A stretch of DNA of 64,000 nucleotides from Martinezella lusitana (GCF_016901135.1 NZ_JAFEVL010000048.1:769476-833475), one strand, 5' to 3'; counted from the stretch's first letter, positions 17,933 to 26,847 are shown. The notes: generated by a model not told the origin, from the letters alone. A program made the numbers and translations.

Positions 17933-18320
17933 GTCGTCTCTCCAATTCCCAATAGATTAGGGTTCGCAGCGTCGCGCGAACCGGCCAAGGCCGCCTCGCC
18001 ACGGCATGCAAGCGCAGCGAAGCAAGTGTGATGTCGTCGAAGGCATCAAGCAGATCGCCCGGACGCTGCAGCGCCCAATCCTGGCGCTGCATAAGAACAT
18101 CGGAGACTGCTCTGATCGTATCCGACCAAAGCTCGTCGCGATTATTTCCGGTTTGACGGATGCAGCGCAGAACGAAGACCAGATGCCCGTCGCCATATCG
18201 CCCTCGAATTTCCTGCATCGTACCGCGGGCATGGCTCTGGGCCGGCGCGCGGCGTCGATGGACCGGAACGAGCTTGATGCCGAGGCCATCGAGAAGAAGA
18301 TCAAGCTTTCCTTTGGTCAT
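17904..18320 (-). CDS. Prophage hypothetical protein (138 aa)
   Basis: The ATG at 18320 (MTKGKLDLLLDGLGIKL) is preferred over an upstream frame opening because AGGAG precedes it. The 138-aa basic protein contains RRRAPAQSHARGTMQEIRGRYGDGHLVFVLRCIRQTGNNRDEL, a segment seen in short prophage proteins next to DUF6362 genes. It overlaps the downstream gene, indicating one operon. No catalytic motif is visible. Confidence 0.6.
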   Translation of the reverse strand: MTKGKLDLLLDGLGIKLVPVHRRRAPAQSHARGTMQEIRGRYGDGHLVFVLRCIRQTGNNRDELWSDTIRAVSDVLMQRQDWALQRPGDLLDAFDDITLASLRLHAVARRPWPVRATLRTLIYWELERRLDAPARLAV

Positions 18321-18376
18321 CGATCCTGCAGCTCCTTTCGCAAGAAAGTGTATGCTTGTTCCACGGCGCATATCCG

Positions 18377-18661
18377 TCATGCCATGTTCCCGGCCACAGC
18401 CGCAGCGCCGGCTGTCTTGGCCTTGAAGAAAGCTTCCGCTTTGGAAATTGCCTCCACCCTCGCACCATTGCGCAGCATGGGCGTGTTGAGATAGGCAACC
18501 ATTGCCTCGCCGGCGGCGGCCTTTGCTGCATCCTGCGTCGCAAAGACAATCGGTTCGCCGCTTCGATCCTTGAGGATCTCGTTCGTCGCGCGATGAACCT
18601 TGCGGATCCAGCCGAGATGACCGCCGGCAACCGCTTCAGTTCCGATTTGAAATTCATTCAT
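18377..18661 (-). CDS. Prophage small hypothetical protein (94 aa)
   Basis: A 94-aa protein (MNEFQIGTEAVAGGHLGWIRKVHRA...) in the prophage early operon. It has a beta-rich N-terminal half with a GEPIVFATQDAAKAAAGEA stretch and an Ala-rich helical tail. A ribosome site, AGGAGG, lies just upstream of the ATG. Not recognised beyond its prophage context. Confidence 0.6.
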   Translation of the reverse strand: MNEFQIGTEAVAGGHLGWIRKVHRATNEILKDRSGEPIVFATQDAAKAAAGEAMVAYLNTPMLRNGARVEAISKAEAFFKAKTAGAAAVAGNMA

Positions 18662-18738
18662 AGCAACCTCCTCTGGCCGGCAAGACCAGGTCTGTGAGTT
18701 GGGTTCTGTGGTTTGATTTTTCGTGCGGATGCTGATTT

Positions 18739-18957
18739 TCAGCTCGGTTTCGCGAGGCGTGTCGGCTTTGCCGCGCCGGCATCTTTGTCGCCGGTCATCT
18801 GGAAATGGATCTGGTCACCCTCGGGTGCACCGCAAGCGTCATCCCGATCGCCTGGATATTCTGATCTCCGGAAGATGGATTTCATTGCCGCTAGCGTACT
18901 GGCGAAGAAGAACGCGGCGCCGATACATGCCAGGAAGCCTTGCAACATTTCGCTCAT
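18739..18957 (-). CDS. 72-aa single-span membrane protein, coupled to the zinc-finger-like gene
   Basis: The ATG at 18957 overlaps the stop of the upstream gene (ATGA), which argues for translational coupling and for this start over a longer frame. Residues 1-28 (MSEMLQGFLACIGAAFFFASTL...) form one hydrophobic segment; the rest is polar and charged. It could be a small phage membrane protein, but no function is recognised. Confidence 0.55.
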   Translation of the reverse strand: MSEMLQGFLACIGAAFFFASTLAAMKSIFRRSEYPGDRDDACGAPEGDQIHFQMTGDKDAGAAKPTRLAKPS

Positions 18958-19160
18958 GGCATCTCCTCCGGATTCGGCGCTGATGTTGCAGGCTCGGCAT
19001 CGCCCATCTCTGCCGGCTCCACGGCTGCGTCGCAGTTTTCGCGATGCAGTTCGATGATCTCCGCGATCGACAAAGCCCGATGACAGCCGGGACAACCCCA
19101 GAAGCGGTGAAAATATCCCGCCTGCCAATATGATTTTCTGCCCCTCCTGCTCGCGATCAT
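18954..19160 (-). CDS. Small zinc-finger-like prophage protein (68 aa)
   Basis: From the ATG at 19160 the product begins MIASRRGRKSYWQAGYFHRFWGCPGCHRALSIAEIIELHRENC. The Cx2C plus H/C spacing looks like a small zinc-binding finger. It is the first gene of the leftward early operon and faces the divergent repressor gene across the operator region. Function is unknown; a small DNA- or protein-binding role is plausible. Confidence 0.5.
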   Translation of the reverse strand: MIASRRGRKSYWQAGYFHRFWGCPGCHRALSIAEIIELHRENCDAAVEPAEMGDAEPATSAPNPEEMP

Positions 19161-19248
19161 GCCATCACCCCTAAACACACCTTTCCATCGCACGCTGGTT
19201 AAGCCAGTGTGCCGGCCCGCGGTGATTTGCACCGTAGGCCTCTTGATA

Positions 19249-19296
19249 AACACAAATTATGTTGATAATAATGTCGATGTCAACATGATTTATGTT
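19249..19296. promoter_or_regulatory. Two CI-type operators between the early operon and the repressor
   Basis: Two 15-bp imperfect palindromes, AACACAAATTATGTT (19249-19263) and AACATGATTTATGTT (19282-19296), have centres 33 bp apart, about three helical turns. They share the form AACAY-N5-ATGTT and lie between the divergent early operon and the repressor gene. This is the normal place for phage repressor operators. Confidence 0.7.
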
Positions 19297-19319
19297 AATA
19301 ATTTTGCGAGTGTCACCTG

Positions 19320-20108
19320 ATGCAAAAATCCATGGGCGAACGACTGAAGACCGCGCGCGAAGCCGCAAATTATCCATCAGCCACAAAGGCGGCAGAAGCG
19401 CTCGGCGTAAGCCTTTCCACCTACCGGGCGCATGAAAACGGCCAGAACGAATTCAACGCCGAGATCGCTAACCGCTATGCCAAGAAATTCGGCACGACGG
19501 CAGCCTATCTCCTGACCGGCGAAGGGCCGCGCAAAGTGGCCCGCTCGGTGCCGAACATGGTCACCTCCTTCGATCCCGACGAGCAATACAACGAGGGATT
19601 CGCTGAAGATAACGATGAGCTCAGCTACAGCCGTGAGCATTGGCAGCCGCAGATCGCAGGCGCAACGCCGGAAGTGGATGTCAAGCTGGGCGCCGGCAGC
19701 GGCATTGTCGGCGAAGTCATCAACCTGCCCGTCGGCTCCGGGAATGTCGCCGGCCATAAGATCGTTGCGGAATGGCTGATTCCCGCGGGGTATTTGCGCA
19801 ACGAGGCGAAAGCTTCGCCAAACCATACTATCATCATGGAGGTGATCGGCGACTCCATGCAGTCTACATATATGCCGGGAGATCGTGTCATCGTCGATCT
19901 CTCCCAGAACCAGATGACGACCGATACCGTCTACGCCATCAGCGACGGCTATTCCGAACCGCAGATCAAGCGTCTCCAGCGCGTGCCCTTCACGCATCCG
20001 AGCCAGGTGAAAATCATTTCGGACAATCCGGCGCTGGAAACATTCACTGTCGAACTGGAACGACTGACGATCATCGGCCGCATCTGCGGACATATTGCCC
20101 GGAAGTAG
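19320..20108 (+). CDS. CI-like phage repressor with S24/LexA-type peptidase domain
   Basis: A 262-aa prophage repressor. Residues 5-70 are an HTH (ATKAAEALGVSLSTYRAHENGQNEF, then AKKFGTTAAYLLTGEG). Residues 135-262 are an S24 domain with the catalytic serine in IGDSMQS (S179) and the general-base lysine in PQIKRLQR (K217). Such repressors hold lytic promoters off and self-cleave or are inactivated on RecA activation, so DNA damage could derepress the remnant. There is no obvious ribosome site, so translation may start from a short leader. Matching operators flank it on both sides. Confidence 0.9.
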   Translation: MQKSMGERLKTAREAANYPSATKAAEALGVSLSTYRAHENGQNEFNAEIANRYAKKFGTTAAYLLTGEGPRKVARSVPNMVTSFDPDEQYNEGFAEDNDELSYSREHWQPQIAGATPEVDVKLGAGSGIVGEVINLPVGSGNVAGHKIVAEWLIPAGYLRNEAKASPNHTIIMEVIGDSMQSTYMPGDRVIVDLSQNQMTTDTVYAISDGYSEPQIKRLQRVPFTHPSQVKIISDNPALETFTVELERLTIIGRICGHIARK

Positions 20109-20217
20109 CAAGCCTACCTTTCCTCCTTCCGCACACCTCACCAAACCTGTGACTTTTGCTGGATATGTCGGCTGTCATAGGCCTCAAACACTTTTAGTGT
20201 CATTCTTGATCTAAATA

Positions 20218-20247
20218 AACATAAATAATGTTGACATATATCGTGTT
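20218..20247. promoter_or_regulatory. Downstream CI-type operator pair
   Basis: AACATAAATAATGTT (20218-20232) matches the operator form seen upstream of the repressor. A degenerate copy, GACATATATCGTGTT, follows directly (20233-20247). They lie between the repressor and the rightward small genes at 20389, so the same repressor probably controls both directions. Confidence 0.65.
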
Positions 20248-20388
20248 GAATGGCAATTTCTCAGTAAGAGCCGATTGGCACTGAAAGGAATGAGCCCGCG
20301 CAAGCGTTAAAACCTTGCACGAAGTCAGCGAAACCGGACAGGCCATGGATGTGGAAGCCGGAAGCATGCTGAAAGGAAAGTGCCGTTA

Positions 20389-20499
20389 ATGCCCACTAAG
20401 CCCAACACTACTGCGACGGATCTGGCGGATACCGTGACGATAGACAACAGCAAAATAGGACGTGTGCCCTCCACGCCAATTGCGAAGGCAGCAGAATGA
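20389..20499 (+). CDS. 36-aa leader-like ORF coupled to the next prophage gene
   Basis: A short reading frame, MPTKPNTTATDLADTVTIDN..., preceded by AAGGAAAG. Its stop TGA overlaps the ATG of the next gene (ATGA). The spacing and overlap suggest that it is translated and couples to the 128-aa gene. The product is polar with no recognisable motif. Confidence 0.5.
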   Translation: MPTKPNTTATDLADTVTIDNSKIGRVPSTPIAKAAE

Positions 20500-20882
20500 C
20501 AATGCACACCGATATGTTCTCCTGCGAATACTCGTTCGATGAGCTGAGCATTCGCCTCTGCGATCGCTGGGAAACCGGATTGCTGCTCTATGGGCGCGCC
20601 GAGTTGACATCGGCGGGCGCTGATTACGAGGATGAGTTTTACGTCTCCGCAATCCGCTTGGATGGCGGGGCGAGACTGGCAAGGCCAAACGTGCTGAACG
20701 GCACAAGCAATTTCGAGTCCGAACTGTTTCGACGGATAGCTGCGGTCATAGAAGACGAAAAGACACATGCCGGCCGTCATGCCGCCGAGCTTTTCGCCAG
20801 TGAATTGGAGCAATCCAGGGAAACCGATTATGATCACGTCTACAAGGTCGAGCGGGAAGGAATCCTGGAGTCGCTGGCCTGA
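20496..20882 (+). CDS. Prophage hypothetical protein (128 aa)
   Basis: An unrecognised 128-aa acidic protein (MTMHTDMFSCEYSFDELSIR...) in the rightward prophage transcript. It starts inside the stop of the 36-aa frame. The C-terminal half is helical and charged. Its place right of the repressor, behind operator copies, suggests an early phage function. Confidence 0.6.
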   Translation: MTMHTDMFSCEYSFDELSIRLCDRWETGLLLYGRAELTSAGADYEDEFYVSAIRLDGGARLARPNVLNGTSNFESELFRRIAAVIEDEKTHAGRHAAELFASELEQSRETDYDHVYKVEREGILESLA

Positions 20883-20936
20883 TGCACATTGAAGTCGGCG
20901 CTTTCACACCGAAATCAACCCGAAACGGAGGCTGCT

Positions 20937-21338
20937 ATGGCCACGGAAGTTCCGCTGCGCGAGCGTGAAGAAATTCGCATGCTCGAGGAGAAACTGCATC
21001 GTCCGGAAATCCGCCAGTCGCCGGAAGCAGTGGCGGAACTTCTGGCGGAAGGGTTCCTCGAATTCGGCAGTTTGGGAACGATCTATGACAATAGAGACGA
21101 ACTCATCGCGTGGATGGCGGAGGAGAAGGCGGATAAACCTTCTGCATTGGTCACCGCCTGCGATTATGCTTTTCGATCGATTTCACCCGATGCAGTCCTG
21201 GTGACATATCGGGCCGTTCGGCCACCAAAAGATGGTGAACCGCCGCGGCATGTCCTGCGCAGTTCGATCTGGCAGCGCATCGATGGCAGGTGGCAGATGA
21301 TATTTCATCAAGGCACCGTCACCGCCCCATCGGTTTAG
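20937..21338 (+). CDS. DUF4440 / NTF2-like protein
   Basis: A 133-aa protein with the SnoaL/NTF2-like cone fold. It has EEIRMLEEKLHRPEIRQSPEAVAELLAEGFLEFGSLGTIYDNRDEL at the N-terminus and SIWQRIDGRWQMIFHQGT at the C-terminus, the two signatures of DUF4440. The ATG at 20937 has GGAGG just upstream, so it is chosen over the earlier in-frame start at 20889. Many such proteins bind small hydrophobic ligands or act as stand-alone hydrolases or isomerases. It probably marks the return to host DNA after the prophage. Confidence 0.8.
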   Translation: MATEVPLREREEIRMLEEKLHRPEIRQSPEAVAELLAEGFLEFGSLGTIYDNRDELIAWMAEEKADKPSALVTACDYAFRSISPDAVLVTYRAVRPPKDGEPPRHVLRSSIWQRIDGRWQMIFHQGTVTAPSV

Positions 21339-21352
21339 CGAAGAGACCGAGA

Positions 21353-22015
21353 CTAACGCTGCCAGGGTGCCACACCATTACCCCGGCGGTCGACACTGGC
21401 TTCGGTCAATCCGAGACTATCGGCCATTCGAATGAGATCGGCCACGGAGTCGGCCCGCATCTTGCGCATGGCCTGACCACGATGGACCTTCACGGTGACC
21501 TCGCTCAGGCCGATCTCAGCGGCGATCTGCTTGTTCAGAAGGCCGCGCGCTACAAGCGCCATGACCTCGCGTTCACGTGATGTGAGCGTCGAAAGGCGTT
21601 CCTGAAGATCGACGGCTGCGGCTTCCTTCCGAAGTCGTGCCCGATCGATTTCGAGAGCCTGCCGGATGGCGTCGAGAAGATCCTGCTCGCGGAACGGCTT
21701 CAGGAGAAACTCCACCGCGCCAGCCTTCATCGCCCTGACGGACATCGGCACATCGCCGTGTCCGGTGAGGAAGATGATGGGCGTCAGATAGCCTGTCTTC
21801 GCGAGCTCGTCCTGAAAATCGAGGCCACTCGCATCCGGCATCCGGACATCGAGGACAATGCAGGCCGGGCCGACCGAACGAGGGTGCGAAAGGAAATCAC
21901 GCGGCGAGGCAAAGCCACGCGTATCGTAGCCGACCGAGCGTAGGAGGCTGTCGAGCCCGTCTCGCACGGACGCATCGTCGTCGATCACATAAACGGCTGA
22001 TCGCTGCTCTTCCAT
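21353..22015 (-). CDS. FixJ/LuxR-type response regulator
   Basis: A 220-aa two-component regulator. The receiver domain has the acidic pocket IDDDAS, the phospho-acceptor D56 in CIVLDVRMP, the switch T84 region LTGHGD and K106 in LLKPF. The C-terminal LuxR-type HTH (LTSREREVMALVARGLLNKQIAAEIGLSEVTVKVHRGQAMRKM, about 144-186) is of the FixJ kind. It is encoded directly after its kinase with a 3-bp gap. Target genes are not evident from the window. Confidence 0.93.
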   Translation of the reverse strand: MEEQRSAVYVIDDDASVRDGLDSLLRSVGYDTRGFASPRDFLSHPRSVGPACIVLDVRMPDASGLDFQDELAKTGYLTPIIFLTGHGDVPMSVRAMKAGAVEFLLKPFREQDLLDAIRQALEIDRARLRKEAAAVDLQERLSTLTSREREVMALVARGLLNKQIAAEIGLSEVTVKVHRGQAMRKMRADSVADLIRMADSLGLTEASVDRRGNGVAPWQR

Positions 22016-22018
22016 GCC

Positions 22019-23083
22019 CTACCCTCTCGCCTTCGCATCCAACGGCAAGGTGAAGCCGAAAACGGTTCCATGCGGGAAATTCGGCGCCGCATAGACGGTA
22101 CCACCATGTGCCTCGATGATCGACCGACTGATCGCCAACCCCATTCCCATGCCGTTCGGCTTGGTCGTATAGAAAGCGTCGAATATCCTGTCGAGCGTCG
22201 CCGACGGCACGCCGATACCAGAATCACGCACACTGACTGTGATCTTGCTTTCATCGGCGGCGGCACTGACAAGCAGTTCACGCGCCTCTGCATCGACTTC
22301 AGTCAGAGCCTCGGTTGCATTCATAATAAGATTGAGGATGACCTGCTGGAACTGTACACGATCGCCGGCGACCAACGGCAGATCGCTCGCAAGCTCAGTG
22401 CGAAGAAGTATCTGGCTCTTCCGGATCTCGCTGCGAACGAGTTCCAATACGTCCACAATCGCCTCGCTCAGGTCGATCATATCGCGCGACGGAACCGACC
22501 GCGCCACAAGTCCGCGAACGCGGCCGATGACATCGCCTGCCCGCCCGGCATCCATGACGATCCGCTCGATCGCGCGCCTCGCCTCATCCTGATCTGCGGG
22601 CGTTGCCGAAAGCCATCGGAGCGCGGCGTTGCCGTTGGCCGCTATCGCCGTAATCGGTTGACTGACCTCGTGCGCGATGGCTGTGCCGAGTTCGCCCACG
22701 ATCATGAGGCGCGACATTCGCGCAAGCTCGGATTGCGCTAGCCTCGCTCTTGCATCAAGCCTCTCGATCCTGATCGCCAGATAGGTCGTCGCCCCGATGG
22801 CGAGCAGGCTGAGCGTGCTATTGATCAGACCCGCCTGCGAGGCCCCGTGACGCGTCAGGAAGTAACTCACGACCGTAAGGACGGCACATGCAACACCCAC
22901 GAACGCGATCGCTCCCGTTCGCTCGGAATAAACCGATAGCAGGATCACCGAGACGTACAGAACGGCAAACGCGATCTCCAAATCGGTGACCGTGTCGCCA
23001 ATAAAGATAAGACCGGCAAGGATCGCGATGCCGAGCCAGAGGAATGGCATTTCGAGAAGATACTTCAGAAACTCGCGCCTCAT
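22019..23083 (-). CDS. Membrane sensor histidine kinase
   Basis: A 354-aa inner-membrane kinase partner of the FixJ-like regulator. The ATG at 23083 (MRREFLKYLLEMPF) follows GGGGGCGAAAGG and is preferred over a frame opening at 23149. About four hydrophobic segments (residues 10-110) form the sensor region. The dimerisation box AIAHEVSQPITAIAANGNA places the phospho-histidine at H138. The ATPase domain has NLIMNATEAL (N box), VRDSGIGVP (G1), FYTTKPNGMGMGLAISRSI (F/G2) and HGTVFGFTLP. The QP instead of NP after the H box is typical of this rhizobial subfamily. No PAS or heme domain is seen, so the signal is unknown. Confidence 0.92.
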   Translation of the reverse strand: MRREFLKYLLEMPFLWLGIAILAGLIFIGDTVTDLEIAFAVLYVSVILLSVYSERTGAIAFVGVACAVLTVVSYFLTRHGASQAGLINSTLSLLAIGATTYLAIRIERLDARARLAQSELARMSRLMIVGELGTAIAHEVSQPITAIAANGNAALRWLSATPADQDEARRAIERIVMDAGRAGDVIGRVRGLVARSVPSRDMIDLSEAIVDVLELVRSEIRKSQILLRTELASDLPLVAGDRVQFQQVILNLIMNATEALTEVDAEARELLVSAAADESKITVSVRDSGIGVPSATLDRIFDAFYTTKPNGMGMGLAISRSIIEAHGGTVYAAPNFPHGTVFGFTLPLDAKARG

Positions 23084-23200
23084 GCCTTTCGCCCCCGCAT
23101 CAGCGTTTCCGGCACATTGCGTGCAGGAGTGGCAAACTGCCTGACCCAAAGTCCGAAAACAACCGCGGTCTTCGCCGTGCCCAGATTGAGCGTCATTTGA

Positions 23201-23563
23201 TCATGTACGACGGTCATGATTGTCGTTCCCGGCATAGTGGTTGCAAAAACGGCGGCGGTGCCGGCGCCTGAGGATGGCGAGGCTTGCTCTGTTCAGACGA
23301 GCTGTGGCGCGAAGCAGCATGCGTGCAAGATTTGCGGACAAAAACCCCTGAAAGAACAGATGGATAGTCCATCTCATGAGCCAATGCGCGCCCCAAAGAA
23401 GCGCCAGCATGCCTGCCAGTCCGGCATAGTCTTTCAAGCGCGCTCGCTTGCCGAAATACCCTCGCACTTTAGGAGATTGGTGCTTCCTGTTGCTGGGTTT
23501 GTTTTGGTTCTGCCTGCTGAGAGCCTCGAGCAGGCGACCAAGTTCTTCGTTGTCCCTGGGCAT
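23201..23563 (-). CDS. Possible small membrane protein
   Basis: A weak candidate: from the ATG at 23563 the frame gives MPRDNEELGRLLEALSRQNQNKP..., a basic linker, one hydrophobic stretch (YAGLAGMLALLWGAHWLMRW) and an Arg-rich end. The ribosome site is weak, and an overlapping plus-strand frame is equally long but less protein-like. The segment separates two operons and may be non-coding. Confidence 0.3.
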   Translation of the reverse strand: MPRDNEELGRLLEALSRQNQNKPSNRKHQSPKVRGYFGKRARLKDYAGLAGMLALLWGAHWLMRWTIHLFFQGFLSANLARMLLRATARLNRASLAILRRRHRRRFCNHYAGNDNHDRRT

Positions 23564-23733
23564 GACAATCCGTCCCGCAACCAAGCAAGTCGCGGGAGCA
23601 CAGGGATCGACGATCCGATCGGAACCCTGTGCGTTATGCCGTGCCTCGGGTGCTTATCAAATTCGAAAATGTTTCTTGGTTGGCCGCTGCCTTATCGGCA
23701 GCGACCCTTCAGGATCCAACCCGATTGCGTGTA

Positions 23734-25065
23734 TCAACTTGGGTTCTCCAGCGTGAAGAGATCAGCATTTTCGTCATAGGCGAAGTATTCGGCATAGCGC
23801 GCCCAGTTCGTCACGGCTTTGAGAGTGATATCGGCATAATCCTCCGACATGTAATCTTCGAGCTCGTCACGAAAGCGCCGCGCCGGCGCGCGATGTGTCG
23901 GCCGCTCATCCAGAACGCGGCGGATATGAGCGGCAAGCGGCACATAGGTTGCCAGATGCTGCTCGAAGAGCCGCTTGCGCTCGTCGATATCGCTGTCGGA
24001 AAAACGCAGACCCGGCGCCGTCAACTTGATGTCGCCTCCTTCAAGATCTGCGAAACGCAGAAGCTGCAGGGTTTCCGCCACCGGAAAGAGATCATCGATG
24101 CCGAGATGCAGGTGTGTCGCCAGCGGCGGCAAGTCGGCCTGCCCACGATAGGGCTCGGCCGCCACCGTCTCGATCAGGCCGGACATCAGGTTGGTCGACA
24201 CGCGCGGCAGCGCCATGGCGATGCCCGTACCCGGGAACAAGCCGTCACGCGTCGGCGCACCGGTTTTTGCCGTCATCCGGGCATAGATGTCCTCGACCAG
24301 CATACGAAATGCGGGATCGAGACGATTGCGCGGCTGCGGCAACTCCACCCGGATTTCAGCGATGACACGGCCGGGGTTCGATCCGAAGATCAGAATGCGG
24401 TCGCACATCAACACCGCTTCCTCGATGTTGTGGGTCACCATCAGGACCGACTCGATCGGCATCCGGCCCTCGCACCACAGGTCGAGAAGGTCGGTGCGAA
24501 GCGTTTCCGCGGTCAACACGTCGAGTGCGGAGAACGGCTCATCCATCAGCAGCACCTTCGGACGAACGACAAGCGCCCGGGCAAGACCGACACGCTGACG
24601 CATGCCTCCAGACAGCTCCTTGGGATAGGCGCTTTCGAAGCCATCGAGACCGATCAGGTCGATGGCCGCCAGCGCACGCTTGCGGCGCTCCGATGATGCA
24701 ACCCCTTGGGCTTCCAGGCCAAGCTCGACATTCTGCAACACGGTCAACCAGGGAAACAGGGCGAAGCTCTGGAAGACAACGGCAACACCGGAATTGGGAC
24801 CGGTCACCGGCATGCCTTCGAAGGTGATCTCACCCTTGCTTGGGCGGATGAGGCCGGCGATGGCGCGCAGCAGCGTCGACTTGCCCGAGCCGGAACGGCC
24901 AAGCAGCCCGACAATTTCATTGGGATAGAGCTGAAGATCGACATTTTCAAGCACGACCAGCGAGCCCGAAGCCCCCTTGTCGTAGGTCTGGCAGACCTGT
25001 TTGGCCAGCACCAGCGGCGAGCTCTTTGCGATGTCGGCCTTCTTGGAGATGACAGCGTTTTCCAT
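23734..25065 (-). CDS. ABC transporter ATPase with C-terminal AAA-associated domain
   Basis: A 443-aa ATPase of the nitrate/sulfonate/taurine (SsuB/TauB) type. It has Walker A GRSGSGKST, Q-loop VFQSFALFPWLTV, signature LSGGMRQRVGLARAL, Walker B VLLMDEPFSALD and the switch VMVTHN region (all before residue 230). Residues 260-443 form an extra domain rich in charged helices, matching the AAA-associated C-terminal domain that accompanies two-domain permeases of this type; it may sense a ligand. It lies 21 bp downstream of its permease gene. No solute-binding protein gene is in the operon. Confidence 0.92.
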   Translation of the reverse strand: MENAVISKKADIAKSSPLVLAKQVCQTYDKGASGSLVVLENVDLQLYPNEIVGLLGRSGSGKSTLLRAIAGLIRPSKGEITFEGMPVTGPNSGVAVVFQSFALFPWLTVLQNVELGLEAQGVASSERRKRALAAIDLIGLDGFESAYPKELSGGMRQRVGLARALVVRPKVLLMDEPFSALDVLTAETLRTDLLDLWCEGRMPIESVLMVTHNIEEAVLMCDRILIFGSNPGRVIAEIRVELPQPRNRLDPAFRMLVEDIYARMTAKTGAPTRDGLFPGTGIAMALPRVSTNLMSGLIETVAAEPYRGQADLPPLATHLHLGIDDLFPVAETLQLLRFADLEGGDIKLTAPGLRFSDSDIDERKRLFEQHLATYVPLAAHIRRVLDERPTHRAPARRFRDELEDYMSEDYADITLKAVTNWARYAEYFAYDENADLFTLENPS

Positions 25066-25086
25066 GTTCGGTTCTCCGATATGTGA

Positions 25087-26847
25087 TTAGTCGAGACGCA
25101 GGCGGCGTTCAGCGAAGACGTAGAGCGGCCGCCAGAGTGTTCTGTTGAAGAGGGTGACGAAGACCGACATGACGACGATGCCGAGGATTACCCGCGGAAA
25201 GTCGCCCGCTTCCGTCGCCTTCGCGATGTATGAACCAAGCCCGAAAGCTTCGAGCTTCGTGTTCCCCCAGCTTGCCAGTTCAGCGACGATGCTCGCATTC
25301 CACGAGCCGCCCGAGGCCGTCAGCGCTCCGGTGACGTAGTAAGGAAATATTCCTGGCAGTATCGCGCGCCGCCACCAGGTCCATGAGCGCAGCCTGTAGA
25401 CCGAGGAAGCCTCCCGGAGATCGGTGGGGAAGGCGCTTGCCCCGGCGATCACGTTGAAGAGGATGTACCATTGCGTGCCCAGCACCATGAGCGGCGACAG
25501 CCAGATGTCGGGGTTGGCACCCGTTGCAACGATTGCGATCACAGCAACAGGAAAGAGCACGTTCGCCGGAAATGCGGCCAGGAACTGAGCCACGGGTTGA
25601 ACACGCTCTGCAACAGCCGGCCGAAGACCGATCCAGACGCCAAGCGGAACCCAGATCACACTAGCCACGGCTATCAAGACAACCACGCGGATCAGGGTGA
25701 CGAAGCCGCCGGCAAAAGCGATCCCGACGTCGTTCCACGACAGCGTCTGACTGAGATAGGATACGGCGCTCCAGACACTCCAGGCACCGACGACAGCGAT
25801 CAGGGCGAGCCAGCCATAATCGATGACCTGCGTAATCGGGCGCCGTCTGCCTTGCCTGCGGCCAACCATTGTCGACCTGGGCCGCAGTCGGATGAGCATC
25901 AGGCGGCCCCAGATGGCGGCAAAGGGTGCGGTTACGTGCTTCAGAAGACGCGTGCGGCGGACCAACGAATAGACCCAGGACCGTGGCTTCTCCTGCCCCG
26001 CCGTCTGCTCGAAGCGGAATTTGTCTGCCCAGGCGACGATCGGCCGGAAGAGCAGCTGATCGTAGAGCAGGATCACGATCCCCATGGCAAGAACGGCCCA
26101 GCCGACGGCGGCAAAATCCTGCTTGTCGATGGCAAGTGCGAGCCAGGAGCCAAGTCCGGGAAGCTGCACGGTGGTATTGCCGACGGTAATCGCCTCCGAA
26201 GCAACCACGAAGAACCAGCCGCCGGACATCGACATCATCGTGTTCCATATAAGACCGGGCGCCGCGAACGGTGCCTCCAGCCGCCAAAAGCGTTGCCAGG
26301 TGGAGAGACCGAATCCACGGCTAACTTCATCGAGGTCGCGCGGCACCGTCCGCAGCGACTGATAGAAGGAAAAGGCCATGTTCCATGCCTGGCTGGTGAA
26401 GATCGCAAAGATTGACGCGCACTCCGCACCGAGCTGGCTTCCGGGAAACAATCCCATGAAGAATGTGACGGTGAAGGTCAGGAAGCCGAGCACCGGAACC
26501 GACTGCAATATGTCGAGGGCCGGAATGATGATCGTTTCGGCGCGGCGGCTCTTCGCGGCAAGCGTGGCGACGACGAAGGTAAAAACGAGCGAGGCGACGA
26601 TCGCGGCCAGCATGCGCAATGTCGTGCGTAACGCATATTCAGGCAGATAGGCGGGGTCGAGCGTGAGCGACGCGGTGGCAAGCCCCGACAGCGGCGCCCG
26701 CATTTCGGCGACGCCGTGAAGCGCAAGAAACGCGACTGCGACAATAAAAGCGAACGCAGCAAGGTCGTAGCCGTTCGGCAGTATGCGGGCGCCGGCGAGC
26801 GCGGCAACGGCGCTGCGCTCCCGCCGATCATTGGGAAGGAAGACCAT
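25087..26847 (-). CDS. ABC transporter permease, two fused BPD transmembrane domains
   Basis: A 586-aa inner-membrane protein with two tandem BPD_transp_1 domains. Each half has about 5-6 hydrophobic helices, separated by a basic cytoplasmic linker (RRTRLLKHVTAPFAAIWGRLMLIRLRPRS). Coupling-helix regions (EVSRGFGLSTWQRFWRLEAPFAAPG and EASSVYRLRSWTWWRRAILPGIFP) show the EAA-loop pattern that docks on the ATPase. The ATG at 26847 with AAGGG is preferred over that at 26886. One polypeptide replacing a permease dimer is typical for this ATPase/AAA-associated pair. The substrate is unknown; anion or sulfonate is only a family guess. Confidence 0.9.
   Translation of the reverse strand: MVFLPNDRRERSAVAALAGARILPNGYDLAAFAFIVAVAFLALHGVAEMRAPLSGLATASLTLDPAYLPEYALRTTLRMLAAIVASLVFTFVVATLAAKSRRAETIIIPALDILQSVPVLGFLTFTVTFFMGLFPGSQLGAECASIFAIFTSQAWNMAFSFYQSLRTVPRDLDEVSRGFGLSTWQRFWRLEAPFAAPGLIWNTMMSMSGGWFFVVASEAITVGNTTVQLPGLGSWLALAIDKQDFAAVGWAVLAMGIVILLYDQLLFRPIVAWADKFRFEQTAGQEKPRSWVYSLVRRTRLLKHVTAPFAAIWGRLMLIRLRPRSTMVGRRQGRRRPITQVIDYGWLALIAVVGAWSVWSAVSYLSQTLSWNDVGIAFAGGFVTLIRVVVLIAVASVIWVPLGVWIGLRPAVAERVQPVAQFLAAFPANVLFPVAVIAIVATGANPDIWLSPLMVLGTQWYILFNVIAGASAFPTDLREASSVYRLRSWTWWRRAILPGIFPYYVTGALTASGGSWNASIVAELASWGNTKLEAFGLGSYIAKATEAGDFPRVILGIVVMSVFVTLFNRTLWRPLYVFAERRLRLD

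Noticed and set aside
23216..23779. Plus-strand frame over the intergenic region between kinase and ABC ATPase
   Set aside because: It overlaps a slightly more plausible minus-strand frame, has no ribosome site and no domain.
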